Below, piece by piece: positions 1 to 8,289 of a DNA stretch of 64,000 nt (positions are counted from its first letter, which is position 1; the number at the start of each line of letters is the position of its first letter). The stretch is taken from positions 22,491 to 86,490 of the forward strand of contig CAXSFU010000006.1 in assembly GCA_964236695.1 (NCBI GenBank), written 5' to 3'. The position numbers and the translations under genes were made by a program. The stretch is from CAXSEF01 sp964236695 (lineage in GTDB: Bacteria > Pseudomonadota > Alphaproteobacteria > Acetobacterales > Acetobacteraceae). Under the pieces are notes generated by a model. It did not search any database, was not told where the DNA came from, and saw nothing but the letters and a program-made list of their open reading frames with translations.

Positions 1-189
1 CGCGAGAAGAAAGCGTGTTCTTTCTTGAAAGAACGAACCGAAGAACTTTGGCCTATTGAGCACAGGACCCGCCCGAGCGCCTGGAATTCTATGTGCAAAA
101 GTCTTTTTGCTTCTTTTTCTTCAGAAAAAGAAGAGTTTTACCTTCCAGGCCGAAGCAGCAAGCTGCTGCGAGGTTCGCAACAGCCTCTA
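1..189 (+). repeat. B-family structured repeat, copy B1 (cut by window edge)
   Basis: AT-rich dispersed element in GC-rich DNA. First hairpin at about 18-34 (TTCTTTC..GAAAGAA), second perfect hairpin at about 110-133 (CTTCTTTTTCT TC AGAAAAAGAAG), separated by a GC-rich spacer. The right flank continues with a module holding AGCAGCAAGCTGCT that is shared almost exactly with copy B5 at 46.5 kb. It lies downstream of the radical SAM gene, which reads towards it. Short reading frames rich in Lys/Phe seen here recur in every B copy and are by-products of the hairpins. Confidence 0.85.
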
Positions 190-244
190 GGGACAGGATC
201 TCCGAAGGGCTCAGGCCTTGTGGCGGACGCCGAGCATAGCCTGC

Positions 245-1387
245 CTACAGCAGCGAGAGTTGCGCCCCGGCCGTCGGCGGCACCGCGAAGTGCGAGCACG
301 CCAGCCCCGGCCTTTCCTGCAGCCCGTGCTGCCGCGCCGCCCGTGCGAACCGCGCCGCCAGCATGTCCGCGTACGGCCCCGCGCCCCGCTGCCGGTACCC
401 GAACCGGCTGTCGTACAGCGCGCCCGCCCGCGTCTGCCGCACCAGGGCGAGCACGTGGCGCGCCCGCTCGGGGAAATGCTGCTGCAGCCACGCCTCGAAC
501 AGCTCCGCGATCTCCCCCGGCAGCCGCAGCAGCACGTAGCCCGCCGTCCGCGCCCCAGCCTGCGCCGCGGCCGCCAGGATGCGCTCCAGCTCCGCGTCGT
601 TCAGCCCAGGGATCATCGGCGCCGCCAGCACGCCCGCAGGCACCCCCGCCGCCGAAAGCCGCGCGATCGTGTCGATCCGCCGCACCGGCGTGGCCGCCCT
701 CGGCTCCATCCGCCGCGCCAGCGCCGGATCCAGCGTGGTCACCGACAGCCACACCCGCACCAGGTCGCGCTCAGCAAGGCGTCGCAGGATGTCGAGATCG
801 CGCAGCACGCCCGCCGACTTGGTGACGATGCTCACCGGATGCCCGAACCGCTCCAGTACCTCCAGCACCTGCCGAGTCAGCCGCTGCGTCCGCTCCACCG
901 GCTGGTAGGGATCGGTGTTCGACCCCAGTGCCACCGGCCGCGCCCGATAGCCCGGCCGGCGCAGCTCGCGCTCCAGCAGCGACGCGATCTCCGGCTTGAA
1001 GGTGAGCCTGGTCTCGAAGTCCAGCCCTGGCGAGTACCCCAGCCAGGCATGGCTTGGCCGCGCGTAGCAGTACACGCAGCCATGCTCGCAGCCCCGGTAA
1101 GGGTTCACCGCGCGGTCGAACCCCAGGTCCGGCGAGCTGTTCCACGACAGCGCCGAGCGGCTGCGGTCCGGCGTCAGCGTGGTTGGCAGCGGCGGCAACG
1201 CCGCGAACTCCTCGGCCAGCGTGCCCCACCCGTCGTCGAACGCCGCGTCGTGCCGCGCGTCGTAGCGGTTCGGCGGGTTGTGCGTCGCCCCCCGCCCGCG
1301 CCGCGCCGGCGCGCGCAGTGACTCCCCGAACGGCAGCGGCCCGGACGAGGCAGGGGCCAGGCCCTGTGCGGAGTCGAGGGGCGCCAT
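245..1387 (-). CDS. PA0069-family radical SAM protein
   Basis: Predicted 380-residue cytosolic iron-sulfur enzyme of the radical SAM superfamily, in the group labelled PA0069 family, whose substrate is not established. The cluster motif C-x3-C-x2-C is visible as GCEHGCVYCYA with Cys100, Cys104 and Cys107, preceded by the typical NPYRGCEHGC context and followed by a TIM-barrel-like C-terminal half. The ATG at 1387 was chosen because GGAAGGA lies seven bases upstream; a much longer frame upstream is a high-GC artefact. It is divergent from the two transferase genes that follow. Radical SAM proteins are often annotated next to that transferase pair, but this one is not the usual arsenosugar SAM protein. 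Family assignment is firm, function is not. Confidence 0.9.
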   Translation of the reverse strand: MAPLDSAQGLAPASSGPLPFGESLRAPARRGRGATHNPPNRYDARHDAAFDDGWGTLAEEFAALPPLPTTLTPDRSRSALSWNSSPDLGFDRAVNPYRGCEHGCVYCYARPSHAWLGYSPGLDFETRLTFKPEIASLLERELRRPGYRARPVALGSNTDPYQPVERTQRLTRQVLEVLERFGHPVSIVTKSAGVLRDLDILRRLAERDLVRVWLSVTTLDPALARRMEPRAATPVRRIDTIARLSAAGVPAGVLAAPMIPGLNDAELERILAAAAQAGARTAGYVLLRLPGEIAELFEAWLQQHFPERARHVLALVRQTRAGALYDSRFGYRQRGAGPYADMLAARFARAARQHGLQERPGLACSHFAVPPTAGAQLSLL

Positions 1388-1503
1388 GGCATGGTCCTTC
1401 CGTTCCGGCCGCGTGCTGGCCAGGACTATGGGCAGCACCCGCCGGCGGTTCAAGAACACAGCAAGAACATGGCATCGTTTCCACCCCGGTCCGGCCACCG
1501 CCC

Positions 1504-2232
1504 ATGATCCCGGAACTGTCCGTGGTGATCCCCGCCCTCGACGCGGCCGCCACCCTGGAAGCCACCCTGCGCGCGCTCGGCGACGCCCCCGCCGAGATCG
1601 TGGTCGCCGACGGCGGCAGCCGCGACGCCACCGCCGCCCTGGCCCGGAGTCTCGGCGCCCGCGTCCTGTCCGCGCCCAGGGGCCGCGGCCCGCAGCTCGC
1701 CGCCGGCATCGCCGCCGCCGCCGGACCCTGGCTGCTGCTGCTGCACGCCGACACCCGGCTGCTCCCCGGCTGGCAGCACGCCGTGCGCGCCCACCTCGCC
1801 GCAAGCCCCGGCCGCGCCGGCTACTTCCACCTCGCCCTCGACAGCCCCGACCCCAGGGCCCGCCGCCTGGAGCGCCTGGTCGCCTGGCGCTGCCGCACCC
1901 TGCACCTGCCATACGGCGACCAGGGCCTGCTGCTGCCCCGCACCCTGTTCGATGCCGCCGGCGGCATGCCGCGCCTCCCCCTGATGGAGGACGTCGCCCT
2001 GGTGCGCAGCCTCTGCCGCCTGGACGCCTCCGCCCTCGTCGCGCTCGACGCCACCGCGCTCACCTCCGCCGCCCGCTGGGAACGCGACGGCTGGCGGCGG
2101 CGCTCCGCCCGCAACCTGCTCTGCCTCGCCCTGTGGCGCGCAGGCGTCCCGCCCGCCATGATCGCGCGCGTCTACGCGCCGGCCCGCCGCGCCGCGTCGG
2201 CACCCACCACCAACCGGGGGACCGGCGCCTGA
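1504..2232 (+). CDS. TIGR04283-family glycosyltransferase
   Basis: Predicted 242-residue GT-A fold family 2 glycosyltransferase. The N-terminus ELSVVIPALDAAATLEATL is typical, followed by a nucleotide-binding VVADGGSRD (about residues 33-41) and a metal-binding-like LLLLHADTR. The C-terminal PYGDQGLLLPR and PLMEDVALVRSL are characteristic of the TIGR04283 group, usually named arsenosugar biosynthesis or rSAM/selenodomain-associated transferase 2; the true donor and acceptor are not known from sequence. Start is the ATG at 1504; the upstream extension is artefactual. The stop overlaps the next gene region closely, so the two transferases are probably co-translated. Confidence 0.88.
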   Translation: MIPELSVVIPALDAAATLEATLRALGDAPAEIVVADGGSRDATAALARSLGARVLSAPRGRGPQLAAGIAAAAGPWLLLLHADTRLLPGWQHAVRAHLAASPGRAGYFHLALDSPDPRARRLERLVAWRCRTLHLPYGDQGLLLPRTLFDAAGGMPRLPLMEDVALVRSLCRLDASALVALDATALTSAARWERDGWRRRSARNLLCLALWRAGVPPAMIARVYAPARRAASAPTTNRGTGA

Positions 2233-2240
2233 AGGACACC

Positions 2241-2861
2241 GTGATCGTCTTCGCCCGCGCGCCCCGCCTCGGCACCCTCAAGCGCCGCCTCGCCGCCGAC
2301 CTCGGCGAGCGCGCCGCCCTGCGCTTCCACGCCGCCACCTTGCGCCGCCTGCTGCGCCGTCTGCGCGCCGACCGCCGCGTCCGCACAGTCCTCGCCCACA
2401 CCCCCGACGCCGCCCGCTGGCCCCCCGACCCTGCCTGGCGCGGCCTGCCCCGCATCCCCCAGGGCCGCGGCGACCTCGGCGCGCGCATGCACCGCGCCTT
2501 CGCCCGCTTCCCCGGGCGTCGCGTCGCCCTCGTCGGCTGCGACATCCCCGCCATCGACGCCGCCGACCTCGCCGCCTGCTTCCGCGCCCTCGGCCGCGCC
2601 GACGCCGCCTTCGGCCCCGCGGCCGACGGCGGCTACTGGCTCGTTTCCATGAACCGCCGCCGCCCCGCCCGCCCGTTCGCCGGCGTGCGCTGGTCCGGGC
2701 CGCACGCCCTGTCCGACACCCTCGGCAATTTCGCCGGGCGCCGCATCGCCATCCTGCGCACCCTGCGCGACGTCGACACCGCGGCCGACCTCGCAGAAAG
2801 CAAGGCCGGGCCCTGCCCGGACCCGCAAAGGGCCGGGAGGCCCTTTGATCCCGTTATCTAG
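2241..2861 (+). CDS. TIGR04282-family transferase, C-terminus encoded by a repeat
   Basis: Predicted 206-residue nucleotidyl/glycosyl transferase-like protein of the TIGR04282 group (rSAM/selenodomain-associated transferase 1), the usual partner of TIGR04283. Seen: IVFARAPRLGTLKRRLA at the N-terminus, LVGCDIPAID, and FGPAADGGYWLV. The start is taken as GTG at 2241, eight bases after the upstream stop; no ATG is available. The last twenty or so residues are translated from A-family repeat A1, whose left end falls inside the gene at about 2796, so the native C-terminus has probably been replaced. The core domain appears complete. Confidence 0.82.
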   Translation: MIVFARAPRLGTLKRRLAADLGERAALRFHAATLRRLLRRLRADRRVRTVLAHTPDAARWPPDPAWRGLPRIPQGRGDLGARMHRAFARFPGRRVALVGCDIPAIDAADLAACFRALGRADAAFGPAADGGYWLVSMNRRRPARPFAGVRWSGPHALSDTLGNFAGRRIAILRTLRDVDTAADLAESKAGPCPDPQRAGRPFDPVI

Positions 2862-2926
2862 GCAAGGAATTCTCAAGGCGATTGCCTTGAGCGAAGTCCA
2901 GGGGCAGAGCCTCTGGCCTTGCTTCC
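2796..2926. repeat. A-family structured repeat, copy A1
   Basis: Starts GAAAGCAAGGCC and ends GGCCTTGCTTCC, the family's inverted termini. Internal hairpins: CCGGGC/GCCCGG, CAAAGGGCC..GGCCCTTTG and CTCAAGGCGATTGCCTTGAG. Its first 66 bases are translated as the end of the preceding gene. Confidence 0.85.
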
Positions 2927-2962
2927 TCCGCCGTCCCCGCCCAGACCTCCGGACTCCGCCCC

Positions 2963-4318
2963 ATGACCGACCTCGCCACCGTCGCCGCCCGCCGCCGCAG
3001 GATCGCCCGCATGCGACGCATGCCCCTGCTGTCCACCCGCCTGTGGCGCCGCCGCGTGATCGTGTGGTGCGGCGCCACGGTCGTCGGCCTGGTCGCGGTG
3101 CTGTTCGCCTGGGCCGCAGACGACGCCACCCGCGTCTTCGCCCTCGTGGTCCGCCATGCCCCCGCGGCCATGCTGCTGCTCGCCCCCGCCGGCCTCGCGC
3201 TCTCCGTCTGGCTGACCTGCGCCTACTTCCCCGGCGCCGGCGGCAGCGGCATCCCGCAGGTCATGGCCGCCCTGCACATGTCCGATCCCGCCTCCGTCAG
3301 CCGCGTGCTCTCGCTGCGCGTCGCCGGCGGCAAGATCCTGCTCACCCTCCTCGGCCTGGCCAGCGGCGCCTCCATCGGCCGCGAAGGCCCCACCGTGCAG
3401 ATCAGCAGCGCCATCATGCAGTCCCTCGGCGGCCTGCTGCAGCTCCCCCGCCGCGACGCCCAGCGCGCCCTTGTCCTCGCAGGCGGCGCTGCCGGCATCT
3501 CTGCCGCCTTCAACACCCCGCTCGCCGGCATCGTCTTCGCCATTGAGGAGCTGAGCCACTCCTTCGACGCCCGCACCAGCTCGACCCTGCTGATCGGCGT
3601 CATCATCGCCGGCATCACCACGCTTCTGCTGGACGGCAACTACACCTACTTCGGGCTCACCACCGCGGTCCTGCCGCTCGGCCGCGCCTGGCTCGCCGTG
3701 CTGACCTGCGGCATCGCCGGCGGCCTGTGCGGCGGCGCCTTCGCCCGCCTGCTGATCCTCGCGGCCAACGGCCTGCCCGGCCGCCTCGGCCGCTTCGCCC
3801 TCGGCCGTCCCGTCGCCTTCGCCGCCTGCTGCGGCCTGCTTCTCGCCCTGATCGGCCTCGCCTCGGGCAACACCACCTACGGCACCGGCTATGCCGAGGC
3901 CCGCCGCCTCGTCGCCGGCCAGGACCTGCCCGCCAGCTACTTCGCGCTCAAGTTCGCCGCCACCGTCGTCTCCTACGTCAGCGGCATGCCCGGCGGCATC
4001 TTCGCCCCCTCGCTCGCCGTCGGCGCCGGCCTCGGCCACTGGATCGCCCACCTGCTGCCAGAGGCCCCCGCCGGCGCCGTCGTGCTTCTCGCCATGGTCG
4101 CATACTTCTCGGGCGTCGTGCAGGCGCCGATCACCGCCGCCGTCATCGTGCTCGAGATGACCGCGAACCAGTCCATGACCCTGCCGCTGATGGCCACCGC
4201 CCTGCTCGCCTTCGCCGTCTCGCGCCTGGTGTGCCGCCGGCCTCTCTACGGCACCCTCGCCCGGCGATACCTGGCCACTGTGGAAAGGCAGGATAGGGAG
4301 GACGCGAAACAAGATTGA
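2963..4318 (+). CDS. ClC-family H+/Cl- antiporter
   Basis: Predicted 451-residue inner-membrane ClC protein with about 10-12 hydrophobic segments. All ClC signatures are visible: GSGIP at residues 94-98 (selectivity filter), GREGP at 139-143 with the gating glutamate Glu141, AFNTPLAGIVFAIEE with an acidic pair at 195-196 at the position of the proton-pathway glutamate, and GGIFAP at 344-349. Both glutamates being present favours a proton-coupled exchanger over a channel. PLYG near the end resembles the segment carrying the third chloride-coordinating tyrosine. The stop codon TGA lies inside repeat A2 (ATTGAGGCTC). No regulatory CBS domains are present. Confidence 0.93.
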   Translation: MTDLATVAARRRRIARMRRMPLLSTRLWRRRVIVWCGATVVGLVAVLFAWAADDATRVFALVVRHAPAAMLLLAPAGLALSVWLTCAYFPGAGGSGIPQVMAALHMSDPASVSRVLSLRVAGGKILLTLLGLASGASIGREGPTVQISSAIMQSLGGLLQLPRRDAQRALVLAGGAAGISAAFNTPLAGIVFAIEELSHSFDARTSSTLLIGVIIAGITTLLLDGNYTYFGLTTAVLPLGRAWLAVLTCGIAGGLCGGAFARLLILAANGLPGRLGRFALGRPVAFAACCGLLLALIGLASGNTTYGTGYAEARRLVAGQDLPASYFALKFAATVVSYVSGMPGGIFAPSLAVGAGLGHWIAHLLPEAPAGAVVLLAMVAYFSGVVQAPITAAVIVLEMTANQSMTLPLMATALLAFAVSRLVCRRPLYGTLARRYLATVERQDREDAKQD

Positions 4319-4431
4319 GGCTCTGCCTGCGAGTCTTGAGCGGAGTCCAGGGGCAGTGCCTTATACCGGCGGCCGGTTGCCCTGACCGGCAAGGCAAGGA
4401 AGGCCAGGGGCTCTGCCCCTGGCCTTCCTTG
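4308..4431. repeat. A-family repeat, copy A2, with solo palindrome
   Basis: Composite copy between convergent clcA-like gene and moaB. Its right part is a perfect palindrome: 18-base arms at 4394-4411 and 4415-4432 around TCT, made of the two family termini joined directly. The right arm touches the moaB stop codon. Confidence 0.75.
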
Positions 4432-4968
4432 CTACGCCTTCCGGTGCTCCTGCAGCCTCGGCATCAGCTCCACCAGGTTGCAGGGCCGGTGCCGGCTGTC
4501 GAGCTGCCACACCAGGATGTCGTCCCACGCGTCGCGCACCGCCCCCGTGCTGCCCGGCAGCGCGAACAGGTACGTCCCCCCCGCCACACCGCCCAGCGCC
4601 CGCGACTGCATCGTCGACGTGCCGATCTTGGCGTAGCTGAGCATGCGGAACAGCTCGCCGAACCCCTCGATCCGCTTCTCCACCACCCGCTCGAATGCCT
4701 CCGGCGTGACGTCGCGCCCGGTGATCCCGGTGCCGCCCGTCGTCACCACCACGTCGATCGCAGGGTCAGCGACCCACGCGCGCAGCTGCGCCTCGATCGC
4801 GCCCGCGTCGTCGCGCAGCAGGGTGCGTGCCGCCACCCGGTGCCCCGCCGCCTCGACCCGTGCCACGAGCGCGTCGCCCGACGTGTCGTCCGCCAGGGTC
4901 CGGGTATCCGACACGGTGAGCACCGCGATCGCGACGGGCAGAAAGGCACGGCTCTCGTCGAGCGGCAT
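4432..4968 (-). CDS. moaB: Molybdenum cofactor biosynthesis protein MoaB
   Basis: Predicted 178-residue MoaB/MogA-fold protein acting on molybdopterin in molybdenum cofactor synthesis, probably adenylation. The family signature TTGGTGITGRDVTPEAF begins near residue 76, and the C-terminal PGSTGAVRDAWD binds the pterin in relatives. AVLTVSDTRTLADDTSG at the N-terminus is typical of MoaB rather than MoeA. Start is ATG at 4968. No other cofactor genes are nearby, so it is a stand-alone gene, convergent with the ClC antiporter and bounded by repeats on both sides. Confidence 0.93.
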   Translation of the reverse strand: MPLDESRAFLPVAIAVLTVSDTRTLADDTSGDALVARVEAAGHRVAARTLLRDDAGAIEAQLRAWVADPAIDVVVTTGGTGITGRDVTPEAFERVVEKRIEGFGELFRMLSYAKIGTSTMQSRALGGVAGGTYLFALPGSTGAVRDAWDDILVWQLDSRHRPCNLVELMPRLQEHRKA

Positions 4969-5021
4969 GGAACACCTTGGGGCTACGACGGGCAGCTTGG
5001 CGCCCGGAGGAGAAGGCGCAA

Positions 5022-5166
5022 GGGAGAAAGATCAGGCTTCATCCCGGGCCCGCCAAAGGCTTGCCTATGAAAACCAAGAGGGCGCCGGTGTCCGTAACTC
5101 TAAAGTGTGCGGGTCTGGGGGCGCCTGCCCCCAGCGGGTCCAGGGCAGAGCCCTGGCCTTGCCTCG
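5022..5166. repeat. A-family repeat, copy A3 (left half degenerate)
   Basis: Right half is canonical: GTCTGGGGGCGCC..GGCGCC-type hairpin, then CCAGGGCAGAGCCCTGG and CCTTGC. The left half matches the family only loosely (CCCGCCAAAGGCTTGCC). The element ends one or two bases from the stop codon of the lytic transglycosylase. Confidence 0.65.
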
Positions 5167-5167
5167 C

Positions 5168-7015
5168 CTAGTGCAGCCGGGCCACCGGCCCCCGCTCCAC
5201 CGTTGTGTCGAACTTCGGCCAGGCGCCCCCCGCCAGCGCGTCCAGGCTCGGCGCCGGCAGCCCCAGCCGGTCCGCGTAGATCCAGGTGTAGGTCAGCGCC
5301 CGGTGCACGAAACCCCGCGTCTCGTCGAGCGGGATCGACTCCATGAACATCAGCGGGTCGTCGTCGCAGCGGATGTCCCAGCGCCCGACGTTGCCAGGCC
5401 CCGCGTTGTAGCTGGCCAGCAGCCGGATCAGGTTGTTGTCCACCGCGTCGTGCCCCGACAGGTACAGCACGTAGCGCTGCCCGAGCTGCAGGTTCAGCGC
5501 CGGGTCGTGCAGGCTGCCCGCCCGTCCGGCGTAGCGATCCGCGTGGCCGCTGATGTAGCCCGCGGTGACCGGCATCAGCTGCATCAGGCCGCGCGCGCCC
5601 GCCGCCGACACCGCGCCCGCGTCGAAATTGCTTTCCAGCCGGGTCAGCGCATACACCAGCGCCCGGTCGACCAGGAACCCGCCGCGCGGCCGCAGTTTCG
5701 GCACCGGGAAGCGCGCCGCGTCGCGCGGCCGCCCGTCGACGTCCTGCGCCAGGGTCGCGAGCTGCGCCGCCAGGTCCGACAGCCCCGCCGCTTCCGCCAC
5801 CAGCCGGATCGAGCGCTGCAGCGCCAGATCGCTGCCCACCGCCGGCCAGAGCTGCCGCAGCTCCGCCTCCGCGCGCCCCGGCTGCTCGACCTGCAGCAGC
5901 GCGAAGGCGCGCCGTCCCTGGGGCGTTTCCGCCAGCGCGTCCACGTCGGCCGCGGCCAGCAGCTCGCGCGGCTCATCGCCCAGGTCGGCGTGGCCATCGG
6001 CGTGGCCGTCGCCGAGCGCGCGTCCGGCCAGCAGCCCGTAGAAGGTGCGCCTTTGCGCCGCGGCCCGCAGCATCCACGGCCGCCAGCCCAGCGGGTTGCC
6101 GGTGCGAAGCTGCGCCCGCGCCGCCCAGTAGGCGGCGCCGGCCCGCGTGCTCGCCGGCAGCAGCGTCGCCCGCGATGCCGCCTCGAACAGCGCGCGCGCC
6201 GTCGCCGGCCGGTCCATCCGCCAGGCCGCCAGCCCGGCGGAGAACGCCGCCAGCCCGGCACGCCCGCCCGAGGCATGGAACGCATCCTGCCCGAGCGACA
6301 GCGCTTCCGCGTCGCGCCCCTGCAGGAACAGCGCCTGCGCCACCTCCGCGCGAAGCTGCGCGCGATACAGCGGGTCGAGCCGTCGCGTCGCCGACACCAG
6401 GCGCAGCGCCGAGGCGATGGCCCCGTCCTTCGCCCTGGCGTGCACGGTGCGGTCGAGCAGGGCGTTGCGCGCCAGCAGGTGCCCTGCGGGGTCCTCCTCC
6501 TCCGGGGTTGCCGCCTCGGGCGACTCGGTGCCGAGGCTGGCCCGCGCGGCCAGCGCCGGCAGCGCCGCACCGTGCGGCAGCCGGGCGGCCAGCGCCGCGC
6601 GGATCGCCACGGCGTCGGGCTGGTCGGAATAATGCGCGAGCCACGCCGCAAGGTCGGTGGTCGCGGTGCGGTCGGGATGCCCGAGATAGCGGTCGGCCAG
6701 GATCGGCCCGAGCAGGCTCGGATCGGCGAGCTGCGCCGTTTCCGCGACCGCGGCCGGGATGTCGTCGGCGGCCTGAAGCGCGAAGATGCGCCGGATGCGC
6801 ACCGCTTCGCCGCGCGACAGCGGCTGCGGCAGCGGCACGGCGCCGCCCGGCAGCGCCACGCGCGGCATCGCCAGGGCAACCTCGTCGGTGGGTGCATCCC
6901 CCGCCGCAGCCTGTGCATGTCCTGGCCGCAGCGAAGCGCTGGCCAGGAACGCTGCACCGGCCAGGAAGGCCCGTGTGGCGGGAAGAGTGGAAAGCGTGAA
7001 GCCGATCCCTCGCAT
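5168..7015 (-). CDS. Periplasmic soluble lytic murein transglycosylase
   Basis: Predicted 615-residue Slt-type enzyme that cleaves peptidoglycan glycan strands. A signal peptide (TRAFLAGAAFLASASLRPGHAQA) precedes a long alpha-superhelical region. The C-terminal goose-lysozyme-like domain has the catalytic glutamate at about residue 461 in LTRLESNFDAGAVSAAGARG, then GLMQLMP and ASYNAGPGNVGRW, all standard SLT motifs. The ATG at 7015 places the signal peptide correctly; an upstream in-frame extension is not plausible. The 109-base gap to the glycosylase gene upstream contains an AT-richer stretch (about 7060-7090) that may hold the promoter. The gene ends against repeat A3. Confidence 0.9.
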   Translation of the reverse strand: MRGIGFTLSTLPATRAFLAGAAFLASASLRPGHAQAAAGDAPTDEVALAMPRVALPGGAVPLPQPLSRGEAVRIRRIFALQAADDIPAAVAETAQLADPSLLGPILADRYLGHPDRTATTDLAAWLAHYSDQPDAVAIRAALAARLPHGAALPALAARASLGTESPEAATPEEEDPAGHLLARNALLDRTVHARAKDGAIASALRLVSATRRLDPLYRAQLRAEVAQALFLQGRDAEALSLGQDAFHASGGRAGLAAFSAGLAAWRMDRPATARALFEAASRATLLPASTRAGAAYWAARAQLRTGNPLGWRPWMLRAAAQRRTFYGLLAGRALGDGHADGHADLGDEPRELLAAADVDALAETPQGRRAFALLQVEQPGRAEAELRQLWPAVGSDLALQRSIRLVAEAAGLSDLAAQLATLAQDVDGRPRDAARFPVPKLRPRGGFLVDRALVYALTRLESNFDAGAVSAAGARGLMQLMPVTAGYISGHADRYAGRAGSLHDPALNLQLGQRYVLYLSGHDAVDNNLIRLLASYNAGPGNVGRWDIRCDDDPLMFMESIPLDETRGFVHRALTYTWIYADRLGLPAPSLDALAGGAWPKFDTTVERGPVARLH

Positions 7016-7124
7016 GGCGGCGGGCACTACAAGGCAGGATTTCCCGAGGCAACGGAGATGAATGAGACATTTTACAATAAATGAGACGCTGCCGCGGAAT
7101 TCGGCCAGTTCTCCCGGAAGTTTT

Positions 7125-8030
7125 TCACGTTTTTGTGACAGTCCCGAGCAGGGCGCGCAGCTGCAGCAGATCCGCCCACGCCTCGCGCTTGGCGCCCGGC
7201 GTGCGCAGCAGATGTGCGGGATGCAGCATCGGCAGCACGGCAACCAGCCCCTCGATCCCGGGAATCGCCGCCTCCGCCGGCCGGCCGCGCAGCCGGCGGA
7301 TGCCGAGGCTGTTGCCGGTCACCGCGCGCGTCGCCAGCCCGCCCAGCGGCACCAGCAGCCGCGGCCGCAGCAGCGCCAGGTGGCGCTGCAGGAACGGCAG
7401 GCACATCGCGACCTCGCCCTCCGTCGGCGGCCGCCCGCCCGGCGGCCGCCACGGCACCAGCATGGTCATCGCCACCGCCGTGCGGTCCAGCCCGATCGAG
7501 CCCAGCATGCGGTCGAGGAGCTGCCCCGGCGGCCCCGCGAACGGCGTCCCGGCGCGGTCCTCCTCCGCCCCCGGCACCTCGCCGACCAGCACCACGCCCG
7601 CGTCCGGATTGCCGTCGAAGAACACCAAATGACCCGCGGTGTCGCGCAGCGGGCAGGGGGCGAACCCGGCCAGCGCCTCGCGCAGCGTCGCCTGCGTGCC
7701 CGCCGCCCCGGCCGCCGCCTGTGCCTGCGCCACCGGCGTCGCGAACGCCGCCGCGCCCGCCCCGGCCCCGGGCACCGCGCGCGCCGCCCCCGGCGGAGCC
7801 TGCGCCGCAGCGCCCGTCCGCGCCGGCCCGCCGCCCGCGTCCGCCGCCACCGGCCTGCGCGGCGCGGCGACCGCCCCGCCGGCCACCCCGTCTGCCGCCC
7901 ACGGGACCGCCGGCCGTGCCGGCGCCGCCCGCACGTCCGGCGCCCCCCGCATACGGTCGAGCGGCGCGTCGTCGAGCGCCTCGTCGGCGCCCCACGCGAT
8001 CTGCAGCCGGAGGGCGGCGAGTGCATCCAT
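7125..8030 (-). CDS. Uracil-DNA glycosylase, family 4-like, lacking iron-sulfur cysteines
   Basis: Predicted 301-residue uracil-DNA glycosylase. The first 110 residues are Ala/Pro-rich linker; the catalytic domain follows with VLVGEVPGAEEDRAGTPF (motif 1), GQLLDRMLGSIGL, and MLHPAHLLR (motif with the conserved His). Family 4 enzymes carry a [4Fe-4S] cluster on four cysteines. Here the first pair is reduced to a single Cys (FAPCPL) and the position in KCRPP is Trp (VPWRPP), so the cluster is probably absent, as in some alphaproteobacterial relatives. Start is ATG at 8030. It is divergent from ETF-QO. Confidence 0.82.
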   Translation of the reverse strand: MDALAALRLQIAWGADEALDDAPLDRMRGAPDVRAAPARPAVPWAADGVAGGAVAAPRRPVAADAGGGPARTGAAAQAPPGAARAVPGAGAGAAAFATPVAQAQAAAGAAGTQATLREALAGFAPCPLRDTAGHLVFFDGNPDAGVVLVGEVPGAEEDRAGTPFAGPPGQLLDRMLGSIGLDRTAVAMTMLVPWRPPGGRPPTEGEVAMCLPFLQRHLALLRPRLLVPLGGLATRAVTGNSLGIRRLRGRPAEAAIPGIEGLVAVLPMLHPAHLLRTPGAKREAWADLLQLRALLGTVTKT

Positions 8031-8059
8031 GCGCCAGGGTTGTGCCGGGGCATCCGGCC

Positions 8060-8107
8060 TTGCGCAACGCACCTGCCTCTCGCAACGCATTGGGGTTTGC
8101 GCAACGC
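8060..8107. promoter_or_regulatory. Three direct repeats with TTGCGCAA cores
   Basis: GCAACGC occurs at 8064-8070, 8082-8088 and 8101-8107, an 18-19 base period; the first and third lie in the palindrome TTGCGCAA. This sits in the 259-base divergent region between the glycosylase and ETF-QO genes. It looks like a regulator binding array; the regulator is unknown. Confidence 0.4.
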
Positions 8108-8289
8108 GTCCGCCGCGCCAAGTGAGGCGCCCGGCCCTGGCGCACGCCCGTCGCGATACGGCACCGTGCCAGCCGGCCCCCGACCGTCCGGCCCCAGCGC
8201 CCGGCGCGGACCGTGGGCCGCGCACCGGGCCGCACCGGCCCACGCGCCGGGGACTCGCGCCGCGACGGCGCATGGGAAGGAACTGGACG

